DNA from: Tenebrio molitor
Taxonomy: Eukaryota > Arthropoda > Insecta > Coleoptera > Tenebrionidae
Direction of reading: 5' to 3'
Assembly: GCF_963966145.1 (NCBI RefSeq)
Contig: NC_091047.1
Location: 24,676,001 to 24,740,000 of the forward strand
DNA: 64,000 nucleotides
The notes under the pieces were generated by a model. It had not been told where the DNA came from and did not search any database. It was given only the letters and a program-made list of their open reading frames with translations. The stretch's first letter is position 1. Each line of letters starts with the position of its first letter. A program made the position numbers and the translations under genes. Below, piece by piece: positions 33,834 to 46,240 of the stretch.

Positions 33834-34190
33834 AAGTCCATTCAAAAATCAAAAAACCACCACCTATTGCTTTAGGTTGGTAAAATTTAAAAAACCCAAG
33901 GTTAATATTTTTTCATACTATGTTGGTAACTATAAATTATGACATTTATTTGATTCAAAATAAAATTCAATTGCTTTGAATTCTGTTCATATTGTTTTAT
34001 TAGCAGCACGTTTCATTTATTTATTGATTCTTATTATTTTTACTTAAACATGCCCAGAAAAACAAGATATTTAATAAACACTTAACCTCAAAATTACAAT
34101 TCTCACCAAATTTTACACTAAACAGCGTTGCCGATAGCAATTATCGAGGAAAATGCGACGTTGGTGGTTTTTTGATTTTTGAATGGACTT
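33834..34190. mobile_element. MITE, 357 bp, TA target
   Basis: Ends AAGTCCATTCAAAAATCAAA then AAACCACCA on both strands, TA at 33832-33833 and 34191-34192. Interior AT-rich and non-coding. Confidence 0.85.
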
Positions 34191-34191
34191 T

Positions 34192-34448
34192 AGGTTGCCT
34201 CGTTGAAAATTGGGGAGCGGAGGGAAAAAGTAACTCGTGACGTAAATCAACCCAGAAATTTTGTGTGTTCGAATAGAACCAAGGTTTATAAGCTCCGTGG
34301 GGTTTATTGGGTTTTATTCTAGTGAGGGAACACCTAATGCCTGATCGACAGACTCTGTCGTAAAAGTTTACTGCATTATGACGTTACGAGTAACTTTTGC
34401 GTGGGAAAAAAATTCAAACTGTTGTTTAAAATGGGAACGAGGCAACCT
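34192..34448. mobile_element. MITE, about 257 bp, abutting the previous one
   Basis: Ends AGGTTGCCTCGTT and inverted AACGAGGCAACCT, with a second inner pair AAGTAACTCGTGACGT against ACGTTACGAGTAACTT. The left end starts at the TA closing the neighbouring MITE. Confidence 0.7.
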
Positions 34449-36696
34449 CCTAAACGCATCTCAGTTCTACTAACCTTGCTTCCTACCCCATTTCAGCCAA
34501 TGAAAATGGTTGAAAAGGGATCATTTGACAAATGAATTTTGTTGGTATTATGCAATCTGAAAATGTACACACTTTGTGGACACGAATATGCAGTTGTGGT
34601 TAAAATCCGAGCTCGCTATGAGCTTTTCTATTTTCCCGAATCATTTACTGGTGTTGATTTATCATTTGGCAAAATATGCAAACCTGTGGTCAATCGCAAC
34701 CGCTCATGTAAATTGCTCTCCTAAATCCGAGCTTAATTAATTCCCATCGTACCTACTACATGCAACTAGCAGATCAACTAGCAGATCTGTTTGTGATCTG
34801 CATTTCCTAACTGTCCAACTTGAGCGTGAAGTGTTGGCGAAGGAGAGAAGCAAAATGTATAATGCATATTTAATTTCTCTTCTCTAAAGCTGACTTGTCA
34901 CTACCCCTGTGACAGTTCGACGGGGAAAAGCTCAAATTTAATTTTTACTCTTGTCCCGCCTGCCAGCTGAACTCGAATCACATCGGATTATATACAATTG
35001 TCTCGCTTCGGAGTGATCGTTTTGGTAAAAAGCGTCAGAGGTGTAGCCGTACGTGTTATTCTGTTAGGGGAGGAAGACGGAGAGGGTTGGGGAATCGAAT
35101 CAGAGGGTAATGGCTTTTCTAGTTTGAGGGAAGCGTATTAATTAAGCACTTCGAGGTGGGTGTATTATAACAGTTTTCAGGTCTCCTTTCATTGGGGATT
35201 AAGTTACGTTTAATAAATTACCCCAAATTTAAGGTATTTTAGGTGAGGCTTTGACAACACCACTCTAAAACATTTTATTCGGTCTGGATAAAAATAGACG
35301 AGGAGGTACACTGAAAACTAAATTAAATTAAAAAAGGGGATAAATAAGAAACAGTTCATTTTATGCTTTAACGATAAAACTTTTCATGGCAGTTCTACGA
35401 AATAATCGTTAAATTATATTGGATGTCTCATCCAGATGACCACATCTAGAGTAAAACATTTAATTGAAACTAACAATTTTTCTGTTTAATCGTTACCTCG
35501 AAAAACATTAAAGTGGGGCACTCTGAACGGCCAATTAGCCACCCTAATATACAGGATGTTACTCAAGTCCATGTATAAATTTTAACCACCTGTAAAAACC
35601 GTCACCAATAACCTGATTTTATGAGCTTTCTGCAAATAATTATTTTTTACGTTTTTAAAAACTTTAATTTCATTTGAATAATCGTTAATTAAAATGTACC
35701 TACTATTATATGAAGCATCCTGAATATTACATATTTCATCCAACACTTGCCACTTATAGAGTCATAACTGTTCTCATTTCACACCAGTAAAGCGGTCTAT
35801 AAGTCACGCCTGTGTTTTAAGACATAACTCACGTGTGAATTATTTACATACACTGGTCTATAAGTCACGCGTGAATTATAATTATATCTCACTGTTGAGT
35901 TACATTTACATTTATTTGCAATTGTTGTAGTTGTTGGATAAAATTTTATATACCACTCATGAATTTTTCTCGCGTGATTTATAGCCAACATAACACACTC
36001 GTACCATAATTATCCTTCTTAGTCTTTCGAAATGTGTAATTTTTATTCCTTGTGAGAATTTATAATGTGGAATGGACTATAAAATATAAAAAATAAAATT
36101 AGGTTTAGATGGTACAATAAGGTGACCTTGCTTGTTAGTACGAATAAACAATTGTTGTAGTTAAGCGCATTGTAAGTTAGCATTGTCCGCTTATCGTAGA
36201 AACTCGTTGAAACAGAACATAATGCAGCAAAGCCTTGGCAACGACCGCTGAACTGGTCAAAAACCTAAATTGTGTAATGATTTAGTACAATTTCCTTGAT
36301 TGACGATTCCATTAATGAGGAGACCGAGCAAATAATTGGAAAAAATACAAAAATGAAAACTCAAATTAGAATCAAACGCACTTGATTGGAAAAAAAAGCT
36401 CATTTGAGTCAATTAGCGATCGTTGACCGTGCAGATTTACCACTAAACATAAAATTTCTTTGAATTCCTAATTTGTGTTTCATACAAACTATATTTAGGA
36501 GCACTTGCTAAAGCTTGCAATTTCCTAAATTGTTTTCCTCAGCAATGGCAATTCAATAATGTTGTTGGTGACACGAGTGTGCTTTTAAAGGAAGGTAAGC
36601 ACCGAAAAATGACTCTTATTACTGGAAAAAATTCAAAATCATGGTTTTTGTGTACTTATAACAATTCCTTTAATGAATCACGAGTGTATAATAGTA

Positions 36697-36814
36697 ACGT
36701 GCGATCAATTTAAAAAAAAAAAATCGAGTTACCTGGATTGTGCTATTCTGATGCTTTGATTGATTCAAACCACCATTTTCGCCTACTTTGATTTTTTTTT
36801 ATTTGATCGCACGG
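36697..36814. mobile_element. Short MITE of the CCGTGCGATC family (118 bp)
   Basis: Left end ACGTGCGATCAATTTAAAA, right end inverted TTATTTGATCGCACGG, TA at 36695-36696 and 36815-36816. The interior matches the copy at 17151 almost base for base. Confidence 0.9.
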
Positions 36815-36898
36815 TATATTATTATACCAGTTTAATAAGATGCTTCATTTTCACATGAGTGGAACGAATACGTCTTATTAAACGAGTATAATATACTA

Positions 36899-37395
36899 CA
36901 CTGACCGGCACAAAAAACGACTCACTTCGCGACTCACTTTGAATTTTAAGTAATTCATTGTCTTAGATTTTTTTTTTGGTATCATGTTGTATTGGTAGGT
37001 GCTATTTAAGTTATTCTTTGCCAAAGAATATCCGACAAACAAAACATTAAACACAGCAAATAAAATTTTAATGAAAAAAAAATAAAAGTAATTTTCCAGA
37101 AAAAATTTTATGTTATGAAAAATTGCCAAAATTTGAACAGCATTTTAAATTAGTATCTCGTATTGTCAGATTAAATCTTTTAACACGTAAATCAACCGAC
37201 AAAAACACACCGTGGAAAAACGCAAATTTTCTAATTATTTATTTAAACAAAACAATTCGGTTGCCATGGTGACCATAGCACTCCCGATCATTGAAAATAT
37301 CCCAATTTAACTATAATAAAGAAAAATAAGCACAAATATAATTTCAAGATCATTTATTTAAGAAATCATAATGAGTCGTTTTTTGTGCCGGTGAG
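36899..37395. mobile_element. MITE, about 500 bp, ends ACCGGCACAAAAAACGACTC
   Basis: CACTGACCGGCACAAAAAAC at the left and, inverted, GTTTTTTGTGCCGGTGAG at the right. The interior is AT-rich with a short minus-strand frame (36896-37129) of no recognisable content. Confidence 0.8.
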
Positions 37396-39354
37396 TTTAT
37401 TTTATCTACTTTGCTTTACTAATCCCTGAAATTTCGGCTGCTCAAGCTTTCATATTAGACTAAGAACTTTCGCGTGGGTTGGTAATATACATTTTTCACA
37501 AAAATGTAAGGTTATATTTACTAAATTTACTTCGTAGCTTCCCAGGTTACCTTGACGCCTGACGTCAAACGACTAATGTTGCCAATACATATAGCAAAAG
37601 GTAAAGTTACTAAAAACAGTTTAATAATATGAGTCATTATTAAACTGTTTTCGATATAGTAATGAGCCCATTAGTAAAGAAAAGTAGACAAAAAAATGTT
37701 TTTGTCCTCAAATTAATTCTTTTTACATAATTAAAAGTTTTATAGTGTTTTGCTTAAATGTGTATAATTCCATTCATTATTATTAAACTATAATCTGTCT
37801 TAAAATAAAAAATCCACTAACGCTGCATTCTACCTCGAAAATACAACCGACAACGTTACAAACTTTTGTTTTTAGTGTGTTTGCAAGTGTCAGAAAAAAG
37901 CGGGGTTATGAAAGGGACTGTTGACAGTTGTTTTGGTCGTAGTTCATCGTGTTTTTCAAATTCTTCAAAGTAGGTAATGAGCGCTCGTTTTAATTTAGCG
38001 GTTAAGAGATTCCTCGTTTTTCGAGCCATTTTCATTGTTTGATATTTGTGACAAACCGAATGTCAAATTTTTGGCAGGAGGTTGGGTTCAAACTTATTCT
38101 AGTTATTTCTTTTTTCTGTCAACATAATTCAACAGGATTTTAGATTTTGAAACAGATTATATTTTACTTTATTCAAGCAATTTATAGTATCTATGAAAAA
38201 TATCCGATTTTATGTTTTAATTATTCGCAGTAATTATAGACCTAAAGTTAAATCGGTAAAGAGTGTTGTCAGTGTCAGTTTTTAAAAATTCAGTGACTGT
38301 AGTGCTAAAAAATGTCAAAAAATATTTACTGTTTTTGCTGAGACTGTACCCACGTATGTCAACTGCTAAGAGTGAGGTTATACTCTAGAAAATGGAAAAC
38401 GTTGTTAAAAGATTATAATAATTATTAAATTGCAATTTATTGTAGCAGTTAACCAACCCACACTTTTTCTTTTGCGGAAAACAATGTTTCTTTTGTGAAC
38501 TCATTTTTCTTTCAATAAAATGTTCGAATTTATAACTTGTATAAATCCACCTGTCACGTTTGGCGATTGGCGCCAGAACAAAAACTTAAATAGTCAAAAA
38601 TCCCGGGAAGCGCGCTTAGTAATTTTAGCTGATACCAACCAAACGTCATTTTGGCAGTTCACATCTATAACGATTTTACTTTATTACCGATTAAAGTACG
38701 GACGCTCAAAGAAAATAATTCATTTTAAAGAAACATAACTAATAACAACTAACTTGAGAGTTTAATAAATGCCTTACTTTGCGAGGCATTTTTAATAACA
38801 CGTTCAAATTTTAGCTGCGAGTTTGCGTACTTTCAAAGACATTAAAAATGATAGACGTTGGCTGGTATAGCCAATAAATATCATTAAATTCCCTAAATTT
38901 AGTAAAATTTTATATTTACAAACCTAAATAAACAGGTCGTGGTTCTTTGATTTAAAAATACTACCTACTATAGATGTTTTGGATGGAAATAGAGCAACAT
39001 TAATTGGAAGATAACTGAAAGTCAAACATTTTCAAGTTTCGAAAGAGAATAATTACATAAAAAAGTGCCATTGGCTCTTCAATTTCAACACACGTAAATT
39101 TGAAAAGTGAAAAAGAAATTGAGCTGAAAAAGAAGTAGTAAATTATTTATATTGACTCTCATTATGTTTAGATTAGATAATTCAAAGGAGATAATTCAAT
39201 AGCTCACTCCAAACAAGGTACAATTATTATAGATCTTTTAAAAAATGTTCTTCTCCCAAGAAGAAAATCTCTTATTACAGACTAAACGCAAATTTTAGGT
39301 AATATGTATCTACTTGATAAATTAAAAAATATATATCATCAGTAATATACTTAC

Positions 39355-39500
39355 TTCTGTTTGGTGTATGTGTTTCTGTAGGTGTAGACTAGTCTCGCCG
39401 AACCAATGTTGGCCGATTGTTGCCAATACAGATAAATGAAGAAAAGAACGCAACAAAATGAGAAAACGAAGAGAACCCTCTTAAATTCGCCAGGCTTCAT
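39355..39500 (-). CDS. fdl: Fused-lobes-type hexosaminidase, exon 1 (type II signal anchor)
   Basis: ATG at 39500-39498 opens 48 codons plus two bases, ending at a GTAAGT donor (39354-39349). After a short basic head (KPGEFKR) there is one hydrophobic helix, VLFVFSFCCVLFFIYLYW (residues 9-26), followed by a luminal stem (QQSANIGSARLVYTYRNTY). A non-cleaved N-terminal anchor fits a Golgi or secretory-pathway membrane enzyme. The two leftover bases AA plus the first base of exon 2 give AAG (Lys49), and the frame then runs uninterrupted through the GH20 domain. Just upstream, TTGTTGTTGCAG at about 39512-39523 looks like an acceptor, so the 5' UTR is probably split. Assignment to this gene rests on strand, phase and FDL biology, and a separate gene is possible. 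Confidence 0.75.
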
Positions 39501-42361
39501 CCTTTCGCGCCTCTGCAACAACAAAGTCCAGAATTAATAAACGTATGGGGTGCTCCAGCAAAGCAGATAAAACAACCCTAACACTATTAGTCGGTGATAC
39601 GAACTAATTTAGTCCCTTATAGAAAATTAAGGTTTATGCTCCCAGTCCAGCACTTGACTACATAAATATCAATGTAGCAAACAAATATTTACTGGGACTG
39701 CAACCGGGAACGAAAGGGTCCGGCGACTTTTTCCTTTCATTTGCTTATTAAATTCAGACATGTTGACGTTTACTGCCTGATCCCTTCGTTAAAATTTCTC
39801 GGATAATTAACGACGTAGACTAATTAAAAACTGGCTATTTACTGTTTCGACGGAGGGAATTTTAAATCGAATTGCGCATTATATCAAGTCCAGGACGGTC
39901 AAGGACTGCAAGTATTAATTCGAGGTCGACGGACCCGACACGCTCGGAAAAAGTTATTAAAGATGTAGCGGAGGGACTTTGCCCGGCGCATCCACCATTG
40001 TTTCGGTCCCAACAAGTTCCGGTTCGATTCCGGTTGTGTCGGCGTTAAAATGATAACATTAAAGTGAGCTAGGTATTGATTATTTCAGGCAAAATGTAAG
40101 TTGTTTCAGTCGTGCGAGAGCGCTCGATAAATCCGGAGTGCGTCACGACATTTTTCATGTCTGAAATATTAACGAGTGCCTTTTTCTAATGCGACTCATA
40201 CGTGTCTTACAATACTTTCAGAGAGCTGTCGAACATGTCGACGACTTTCAGCTGAAGAACACTTCAGGGGGCCTTCTCAAATATTGAAGAAGCTTATAGG
40301 TTGCCATGTTGAGATAGCACCAGGACGGCGCTTTATAACAGGTAAGAATCTGAAAACTTCATGCGACGATGATACCCTTTCCAAAAGTTTCCAAATACTT
40401 GAACAACAAAAGTGCAGTCGTAGATTGATTCGCGCGGTTTTCACCTGTCACAACAAAGTAGGTCACATGTGTTGATAATGTTTGTGGCGATGGAATTACA
40501 AAATTATTTTTAATCGACTGTGAGAAATTTCGGGTCCAAGTTTTATTTTGGCAACTGATGACTGTGCGAATCAAACCAAGACGTGACTTTCGTTTCCCAC
40601 ACGTGAATACGTATTTTCGATTTTTGTGTGATTATGTGGTAATTAACTCGGTTCGGTGGAGGCGAATTCGGGAATATAAGGCGGCTTTTGATTGATTAAA
40701 CCGAAAACAGTGTTACAGTGTATGTGACAAGGACAATGTTCAAGTGCCACAACCGCATTATGTGCGGTCGGTTCTATTTTCAGTCCAATTATTCCCCATT
40801 TGCATTAGGAACAGTGTTCACTAAAACGGGAATTACTGGAATCGCGTCAACTTTCCCCTTAACGAGAGTAAATCATGCCTGAAAAAGTTGTTTTCACGTC
40901 GCGAGTACTCCTTTCGGGCAAAAAAGCTCTAACTCGATTGGATCCGGGGTGAATTTCGCCTTCTTTGTTTTACTAACCGAGAATAATTGTGCGAGGGGTC
41001 CGGAGTTGCGAACCGGACGACTTCATCCGTCGTGAATTCTTGGATTACTTATTTATACAGGTGAGTCCTGAAATTGGGAAACTTAGCAGTCGGGACGAAA
41101 GTTTCGTCAGAACACGACGGGCATGATCGCTCTTAAGCAAATTAGCGCAGCTTTTCGTCTCTAATAAATTGTGAACGTCCAAGCTTTTGAATAAATCAGA
41201 TTTGAATCTTGAAGTTTGAACAAAATCGAACAATTAAGCGCGCTTCGAGATTTCGTTTTGATTCGTTGTATTTGGATGGGTTTACGTTGATTTATTTTAT
41301 CGTTATCGGTAACGATACTCAGTTATCAATTTGACATTCGGCACGTGTCAATAGGCGACAAGTACCGATGGGTTATTACTGCCACCGCCAATTCAAGCTC
41401 TCACAATGATGCATGAAGAGTGTCATTGTATTTGAAGTTGCAGTAGTTATCGCACAATACGACAATCTTGTGTTTGCATGAATATCTGAGCACACAACAG
41501 GTTGCCATTTCACAAAGTTCAATTTACTCGCGGAGAAAATTGAATACTTAGAATTACATAAGTGCAATTTCCTGTTGAAGAACAAAAAATGTCATAAGAG
41601 CTTTCCGTTGTGTTAGTTAAATAATAGCTACCGGAACTGTTACACGGGTCGTACTTGTCGTGTGTTATACAGGTGTTCTAAGATTTTCTTATGGGAGACT
41701 GTAAACTATGATTATTGATTAGTGTTGTTGTTAGTATTCTTAAAATGCAATTACTAAGCACGATGAAATGTCACGGGGTAAAACACCTCTGCTATGAGTC
41801 CATTTACAAAATACAGTTAACAGTGTTAAAAATTTGTCACATTTTATCTGTGTTTTGAGTGTAAAATTGATATGCTTTTAACGTTCTTGAAACATTTATT
41901 GTGACTCGCTCTAACCCATATTAATAAATTGCTCTCAGCTGGGTTTTTCAACATATGGCTTAAAATGATTTATACTGATTTAAAAAGTTATTAAAGGAAG
42001 TAAAAAGTGTAAATTAGTTTTAGAGCTGTTATAATGATTAAAAAGAAATCAACAAAAGTTGTAATACATATTGGATGGTAGATATGGTTGAAAATTGATG
42101 TGCTTCATAATAAAAAATTTAAGTGTTCAACAGCAATAGTTGGAGTAATTTCTTAAAATGACAGGGATTTTTTTTATAAACCTGCTCAGTCGATGTTGTT
42201 GATCGTATCTGGTGTCTTGATAAAAATCTGATCAAGAGTGCTTTGGAAAATTGTAGGAACGCATGTCCAGCATAATATGTTACATTTAGCCAAGTGACAA
42301 ACCACCGCATCCCTTTGCGACAATAATTTTGTCATAGGCGCTTTTCGTTTAATTGGACTAA
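39501..42361. other. Upstream region of the hexosaminidase gene
   Basis: Likely contains the promoter and a non-coding 5' exon of the minus-strand gene. The patches 39950-40150 and 40620-41060 are less AT-rich than their surroundings. No coding exon, repeat end or RNA gene is recognised; open frames at 40176-40475, 41045-41233 and 41376-41585 show no known motif. Confidence 0.3.
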
Positions 42362-42513
42362 GGGCCAGTTTACAGAAGCGGAATTAAGTTAATTATAATC
42401 AAATGCGAGATTAACTGAACACGTGATCAGATTGAACCAATCGAAGTTTCGGATTCGCGCATTAAAATTTAATTCGAATTAATTATTTAATTCTCTTTCA
42501 CTATAAACTGGCC
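42362..42513. mobile_element. PIF/Harbinger-like MITE, family copy 2
   Basis: Ends GGGCCAGTTTACAGAAGCG and inverted TATAAACTGGCC, with TAA and TTA at the edges. Collinear with 10719-10880, but about ten bases shorter in the middle (the ATGGGTTAATC part is missing). Confidence 0.85.
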
Positions 42514-42786
42514 TTAAATATTTTGTATTAGTTATGAAAAAAAAACCTGGTTTTAATGAAAATAGAGCAGAAAGTGAAAAACAAAGACACCTTCCAATTT
42601 GGAGGTTAAACTTGACAATTACAGTTAAAACATGTCATGAGTGACAACATTTAATTACTATATCAGCGATCAAATTAATTTGTAACAGAGTTATTCATGA
42701 ATTGAATCCGTATGTCTTTTGCGATTGATATGCTTAATTGTGGGATCTAAAGTTACGCCATTTTAATTTTAAAAAATTGATAATGT

Positions 42787-43012
42787 CTTGGGTGACTCAA
42801 AATAATTGTGGATATGGCAACTATGTACGAAAATTAATGTGACAACTCTGTAGGTAGGATAGAATAGACATTTCTTTGACAGTTCATAGTCGCCCAATTT
42901 TGAAAATTGTCATACAAATGTCAACTAGGTATATCCCACCCACACAGTTGCCACATAATTTTCGTACATAGTTGCCATATTCATTCCACAATCATTTTGA
43001 ATCACCCAATAT
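42787..43012. mobile_element. MITE, about 225 bp, family copy 1
   Basis: Inverted ends TTGGGTGA(C/T)TCAAAAT then AATTGTGGA and GGCAACTATGTACGAAAATT. A second, longer copy is at 57144-57415. Non-coding. Confidence 0.85.
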
Positions 43013-43314
43013 ATCCAGGGTTTGATACATGATATAAATTTCCTTAATGACGCCTTGATGCCGCGTTCCCTTTCATAAAGTAAAAAAATATTACTGTTAT
43101 AATATAATTGTAACTCATAAAATACACAAATGGTTTAAAAAATGGTTGAGTTCGACAATAAGTCTATAACGAAAAATCAAAAACCACTGCATATGTAGAT
43201 AAAAGACTTGGGAGTTTTGTATGAAATAAAGTAGTCCTTGCCGTGTAAGACATTCATGGATTCCCAATTCATTTTTAAATCAAGCTTTCACTTAAATTAG
43301 TTTAGTGTTACTAT

Positions 43315-43480
43315 CGGGTGTTCGTTTAAATTTGTCCTGAAAGTAGGCGTTCAAGAGTTGATTGTGAACCCACCATGGATTACAGATCAGCTATTTAAAT
43401 CTAACCGCACTTTTTGCGTTCGTGTTTTTACTCTGCAGACTGACGAGTGGTGCGTTCACAATCGACTCTTCAACGCCAGG
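43315..43480. mobile_element. Foldback MITE of the four-copy family, copy 3 (right end missing)
   Basis: Begins GGGTGTTCGTTTAAATTTG and AAGTAGGCGTTCAAGAGTTG, with the inner GATCAGCTATTTAAATCTAA. The right arm stops at GACTCTTCAACGCC without the terminal part found in copies 1 and 4. Confidence 0.8.
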
Positions 43481-43732
43481 TATAATTATGATGATAATTA
43501 AAAAGGAATTATACTTAATGAATATGAAATAATAATAAAAATAGTAATAAAGAAAAAGCAAAGTAAAGTGTTTTTATTATATTATAAAATACATTTTTAT
43601 TTAGGGATTTTATTAAATAGTAATTAAGTAAAAAACATAATAAAACATTTTCATTATAATTATAAAATACAATCGTACGAGTATTTACGTTGTTAATGAA
43701 AAATTAAATTAACCGTCTGTTAAAATGACTCA

Positions 43733-43868
43733 GGCCCATATTCACCAACGCCAGTTAAAGTTAATTGTAGGTTAAAATATACGAAAACGTTGTTGTAACA
43801 ATAGGTACTAAGGTAACGAAACATTTTAACCTACAGTTAACTTTAACTGCCGTTGGTGAATACGGGCC
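43733..43868. mobile_element. PIF/Harbinger-like MITE, left member of a head-to-head pair
   Basis: Ends GGCCCATATTCACCAACG and inverted CGTTGGTGAATACGGGCC, inner arm CAGTTAAAGTTAA and TGTAGGTTAAAAT. TTA follows at 43869. The centre GTTGTAACAATAGGTAC recurs inverted in the next element. Confidence 0.85.
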
Positions 43869-43871
43869 TTA

Positions 43872-44007
43872 GGGACGGTTGCACCAACGCCAGTTAAAGT
43901 TACTGTAGGTTAAAATGCTTCGTTACTTTAGTTACCTATTGTTACAACAATGTTTTCGTATATTTTAATCTGTAGTTAAATTTAACTCATGTTGGTGCAA
44001 CCGGCCC
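43872..44007. mobile_element. PIF/Harbinger-like MITE, right member of the pair
   Basis: Ends GGGACGGTTGCACCAACG and inverted TGTTGGTGCAACCGGCCC, with TTA at 43869-43871 and 44008-44010. Its interior is the reverse complement of the neighbour's (GTTACCTATTGTTACAAC), but its outer ten bases differ. Confidence 0.85.
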
Positions 44008-44339
44008 TTAGTCAGAGGTTTTGAGAAAATGTGGTATTAAACTTAAATTTGAGATATACTCGTATAAGTGAAAAGAAAATATTCAAAAAAATTCCCTGAA
44101 GATTTCGTTAAAAGTATTTGTGAATTTAATTTATTATTGTAAAGTATCAGGTATACCAATGATTCTTTTTTAAAACAGTAAAAGAGATAAATATTTATCA
44201 TAATCTCAATTTTTTCCTTATTATTAATTTAATTTTTTAATTAAGTAATCGATTTAATGGGTGTCTTCCTTTCCATTTTGTTATATGTAAGTATTTGTTG
44301 TACTTTTATTCATCTATACCGCATCTAGGTTAATGTATA

Positions 44340-44770
44340 TACAGGGTGTTTCTGAAATACGTGTGTTAATTTTAACCAGTGGAAGAAGGCGCCAAATCAT
44401 GAAACTTTTCTCTATAACATTTTTACGAAAGAGCAATACAAATTGATTTAAAATTTGGAATAAATTAACCATCAAAGTGTATACCCGCCTATGGGTAAGG
44501 GCGGAAATTTTCTGTTGTGATAGAAACAGAGCTTTGTTAAAAAGTTCCATTGTTATAGAAAAAAATAAATAATCAAAATTTAGATTCTCATGGTTACAAA
44601 AAATAGAAACTAGTTAATCACACAAAACGACTCGTTTGGTAAAAATTGTGGGGCAAAAAATCTTGGAATACTTTTACGAATTTTTCAAAATGTTATAGAG
44701 AAAACTTTCAAAAGTATGGGAGTTCTTTCACTGGTTAAAATTAACACACGTATTTCAGAAACACCCTGTA
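44340..44770. mobile_element. MITE, 431 bp, TACAGGGTGTTTCTGAAATA ends
   Basis: Inverted ends continue with CGTGTGTTAATTTTAACCAG and further in with CTCTATAACATTTT. TA at the edges. A short minus-strand frame inside (44314-44550) is not gene-like. Confidence 0.9.
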
Positions 44771-45039
44771 TGTAGATTATGTTCACCTGATTTAACAAAT
44801 CTAATTTATTTATATTTAAAAATCAATAAAACTGGATACTAAGCTCGTAGTGGAGTCACTATTTCTATTTATTTATAACATTGATAAGTACATCCATTTC
44901 TCTAAATTTAAAAATATTCGTACATTTATCGACAGAAAATTTTACAAATCTTATTTATTGTGACTTCTATTTTCTTCTTTCTGGAAGACCTTTTAAGTAG
45001 GCACCTACTGGTAAAACAAGAAAACGATAAAAAAAAATT

Positions 45040-45260
45040 TTTGTTCGACACTTGTCACAATTTGAGAATTTTCTCCTGTGTGAACGAATTTTGATAAATG
45101 TCACAACTTGTCAAAACGAAACATCAAGCTTTTAAGCGATTTGAAGCCTTTAAAAGGAGCTCGACGAATAAAAAACCGTTATATTCACCTCGTTCGTGTG
45201 TAACGAGCGTTTTAAAGGCCCACGAGTGCCAAAAAAAGCCCAATTTACACACAAACTCGA
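45040..45260. repeat. Partial copy of element C interior
   Basis: Shares TTGAGAATTTTCTCCT(A/G)TGT, GTCAAAACGAAAC(G/A)TCAAGC, and the stretch from GCCTTTAA to CACACAAACTCG with 15790-16075. No terminal repeats are kept. A plus-strand frame here (45098-45289) is an accident of this repeat. Confidence 0.7.
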
Positions 45261-46105
45261 ATGTATACATTTTCTCTCTACTCATATAGCATTACAATTA
45301 TTTATCTATATAATGGTAAATTTTCTGACAATCATTTCAATATCATAATGACATACTTTATCACACTAGTACTGTTTATTATTTTTCTTTGTACTCACTT
45401 GTTGTGATTAATCTGGCAATGTTTGAAAAAATACTTTCTTGGCCTATCCCGCATCTCTGTTTTCGCAGTGATGACAGAAATAAAAAATGTCTATTACATA
45501 CTTGGGGCTGTGTATATTATTTTTTCTTACTTACTAATTATTTCTTACGCGAACAGACAATAGAAATCTAAAACTAAATACGTGTTTTCATCACAGTTTT
45601 CAACTGATGTTTATTCTTATTCTTATTACAATCAATGTGAACTTCTCAACTGTTGCTTCTGTTGCTTTCTTTACTTCCTTCCCCTCGGCCGCTTATCCAA
45701 TAAAACTAAACTATCATTTTACTTTAATCGATGCAAATTACACACTAACGTCAACAATGATTCACATTCCTATTCATCATAACAAAGTCGTTCTTGTCCT
45801 AACAATTACAACAATACAGTCATCAGATACCTAATGGACCTTGATAACTCACGATGATGACTAAGAATCCACGTTTTCATTCCAGTGTAATTTATTGTGC
45901 CTAAATAAATAATTTCATTATCAATTAACCGATTTCTTTTTGAATCGTTGCCAGCCAGTTCCGCCTAATAAAACACAATCTTTTATTACGCCGGCCAACA
46001 TACGACTCGTCCGTTATCCATAATTAACCAGAGCCGTACTTAGGCATTTCTCCGCGGCCTTAATGGATTCCGTCATTAAGCTGAAATATTAACGACTGAT
46101 TTCAG
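45261..46105. other. Gene-free stretch before the membrane-protein gene
   Basis: AT-rich up to about 45950, then less so towards the exon at 46106 (a CGGCC-containing patch from about 45960). It may contain the intron or promoter of the plus-strand gene. No repeat ends seen. Confidence 0.3.
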
Positions 46106-46112
46106 GTGTGTT

Positions 46113-46240
46113 ATGTCAATGAAAAAACTGGCCGTCCTATCAGCACTGCACAACTATGGCGGACTAAACAGGACCGAGATGAACCCCACACCTGGATCCC
46201 CTCCAGCTCCGGTGCATGGGGTCAACGTCATGCTGGGAGG
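46113..46240 (+). CDS. Single-pass membrane protein with WW-binding motifs, exon 1
   Basis: After a GATTTCAG acceptor (46105), ATG at 46113 opens 42 codons plus two bases, ending at a GTAAGA donor (46241). It encodes the presumed extracellular or luminal N-terminus, MSMKKLAVLSALHNYGG, then LNRTEMNPTPGSPPAPVHG, with one N-glycosylation sequon (NRT), and runs into the membrane segment as VNVMLG. There is no classical signal peptide, which fits a type III (N-out, single helix) topology. The frame is open back to the acceptor (CV before the first Met), so an upstream coding exon is possible. The assembled protein is 153 residues with exons 49070-49217 and 55917-56102. Confidence 0.7.

Larger units (their letters stand above)
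27254..39354 (-). other. fdl: 12.1 kb intron of the hexosaminidase gene
   Basis: Bounded on the minus strand by GTAAGT (39354-39349) and TTGTTTCAG (to 27254). It holds MITEs at 28763, 33834, 34192, 36697 and 36899, an LTR element at 29574-31409 and a hairpin at 32330. Stretches 27254-28762, 31410-32329, 32811-33833, 34449-36696 and 37396-39354 show no recognisable exon. Around 35792-35880 the phrase GTCTATAAGTCACGC occurs twice, about 60 bp apart. A skipped small coding exon cannot be excluded, but direct joining keeps the frame. Confidence 0.7.

Noticed and set aside
39935..40041. tRNA-like sequence (CCGACAC ... GGTTCGATTCC ... GTGTCGG)
   Set aside because: The B-box and a possible acceptor stem are there, but they span 107 bases, with no D-arm or anticodon arm that folds; probably 5' UTR or promoter sequence.
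14427..46112. Linking the E-box promoter at 14.4 kb to the membrane-protein gene
   Set aside because: The MFKKWQRKN frame ends phase 0, while the 46106 exon would need two carried-in bases to continue its frame; a non-coding exon link cannot be tested here.
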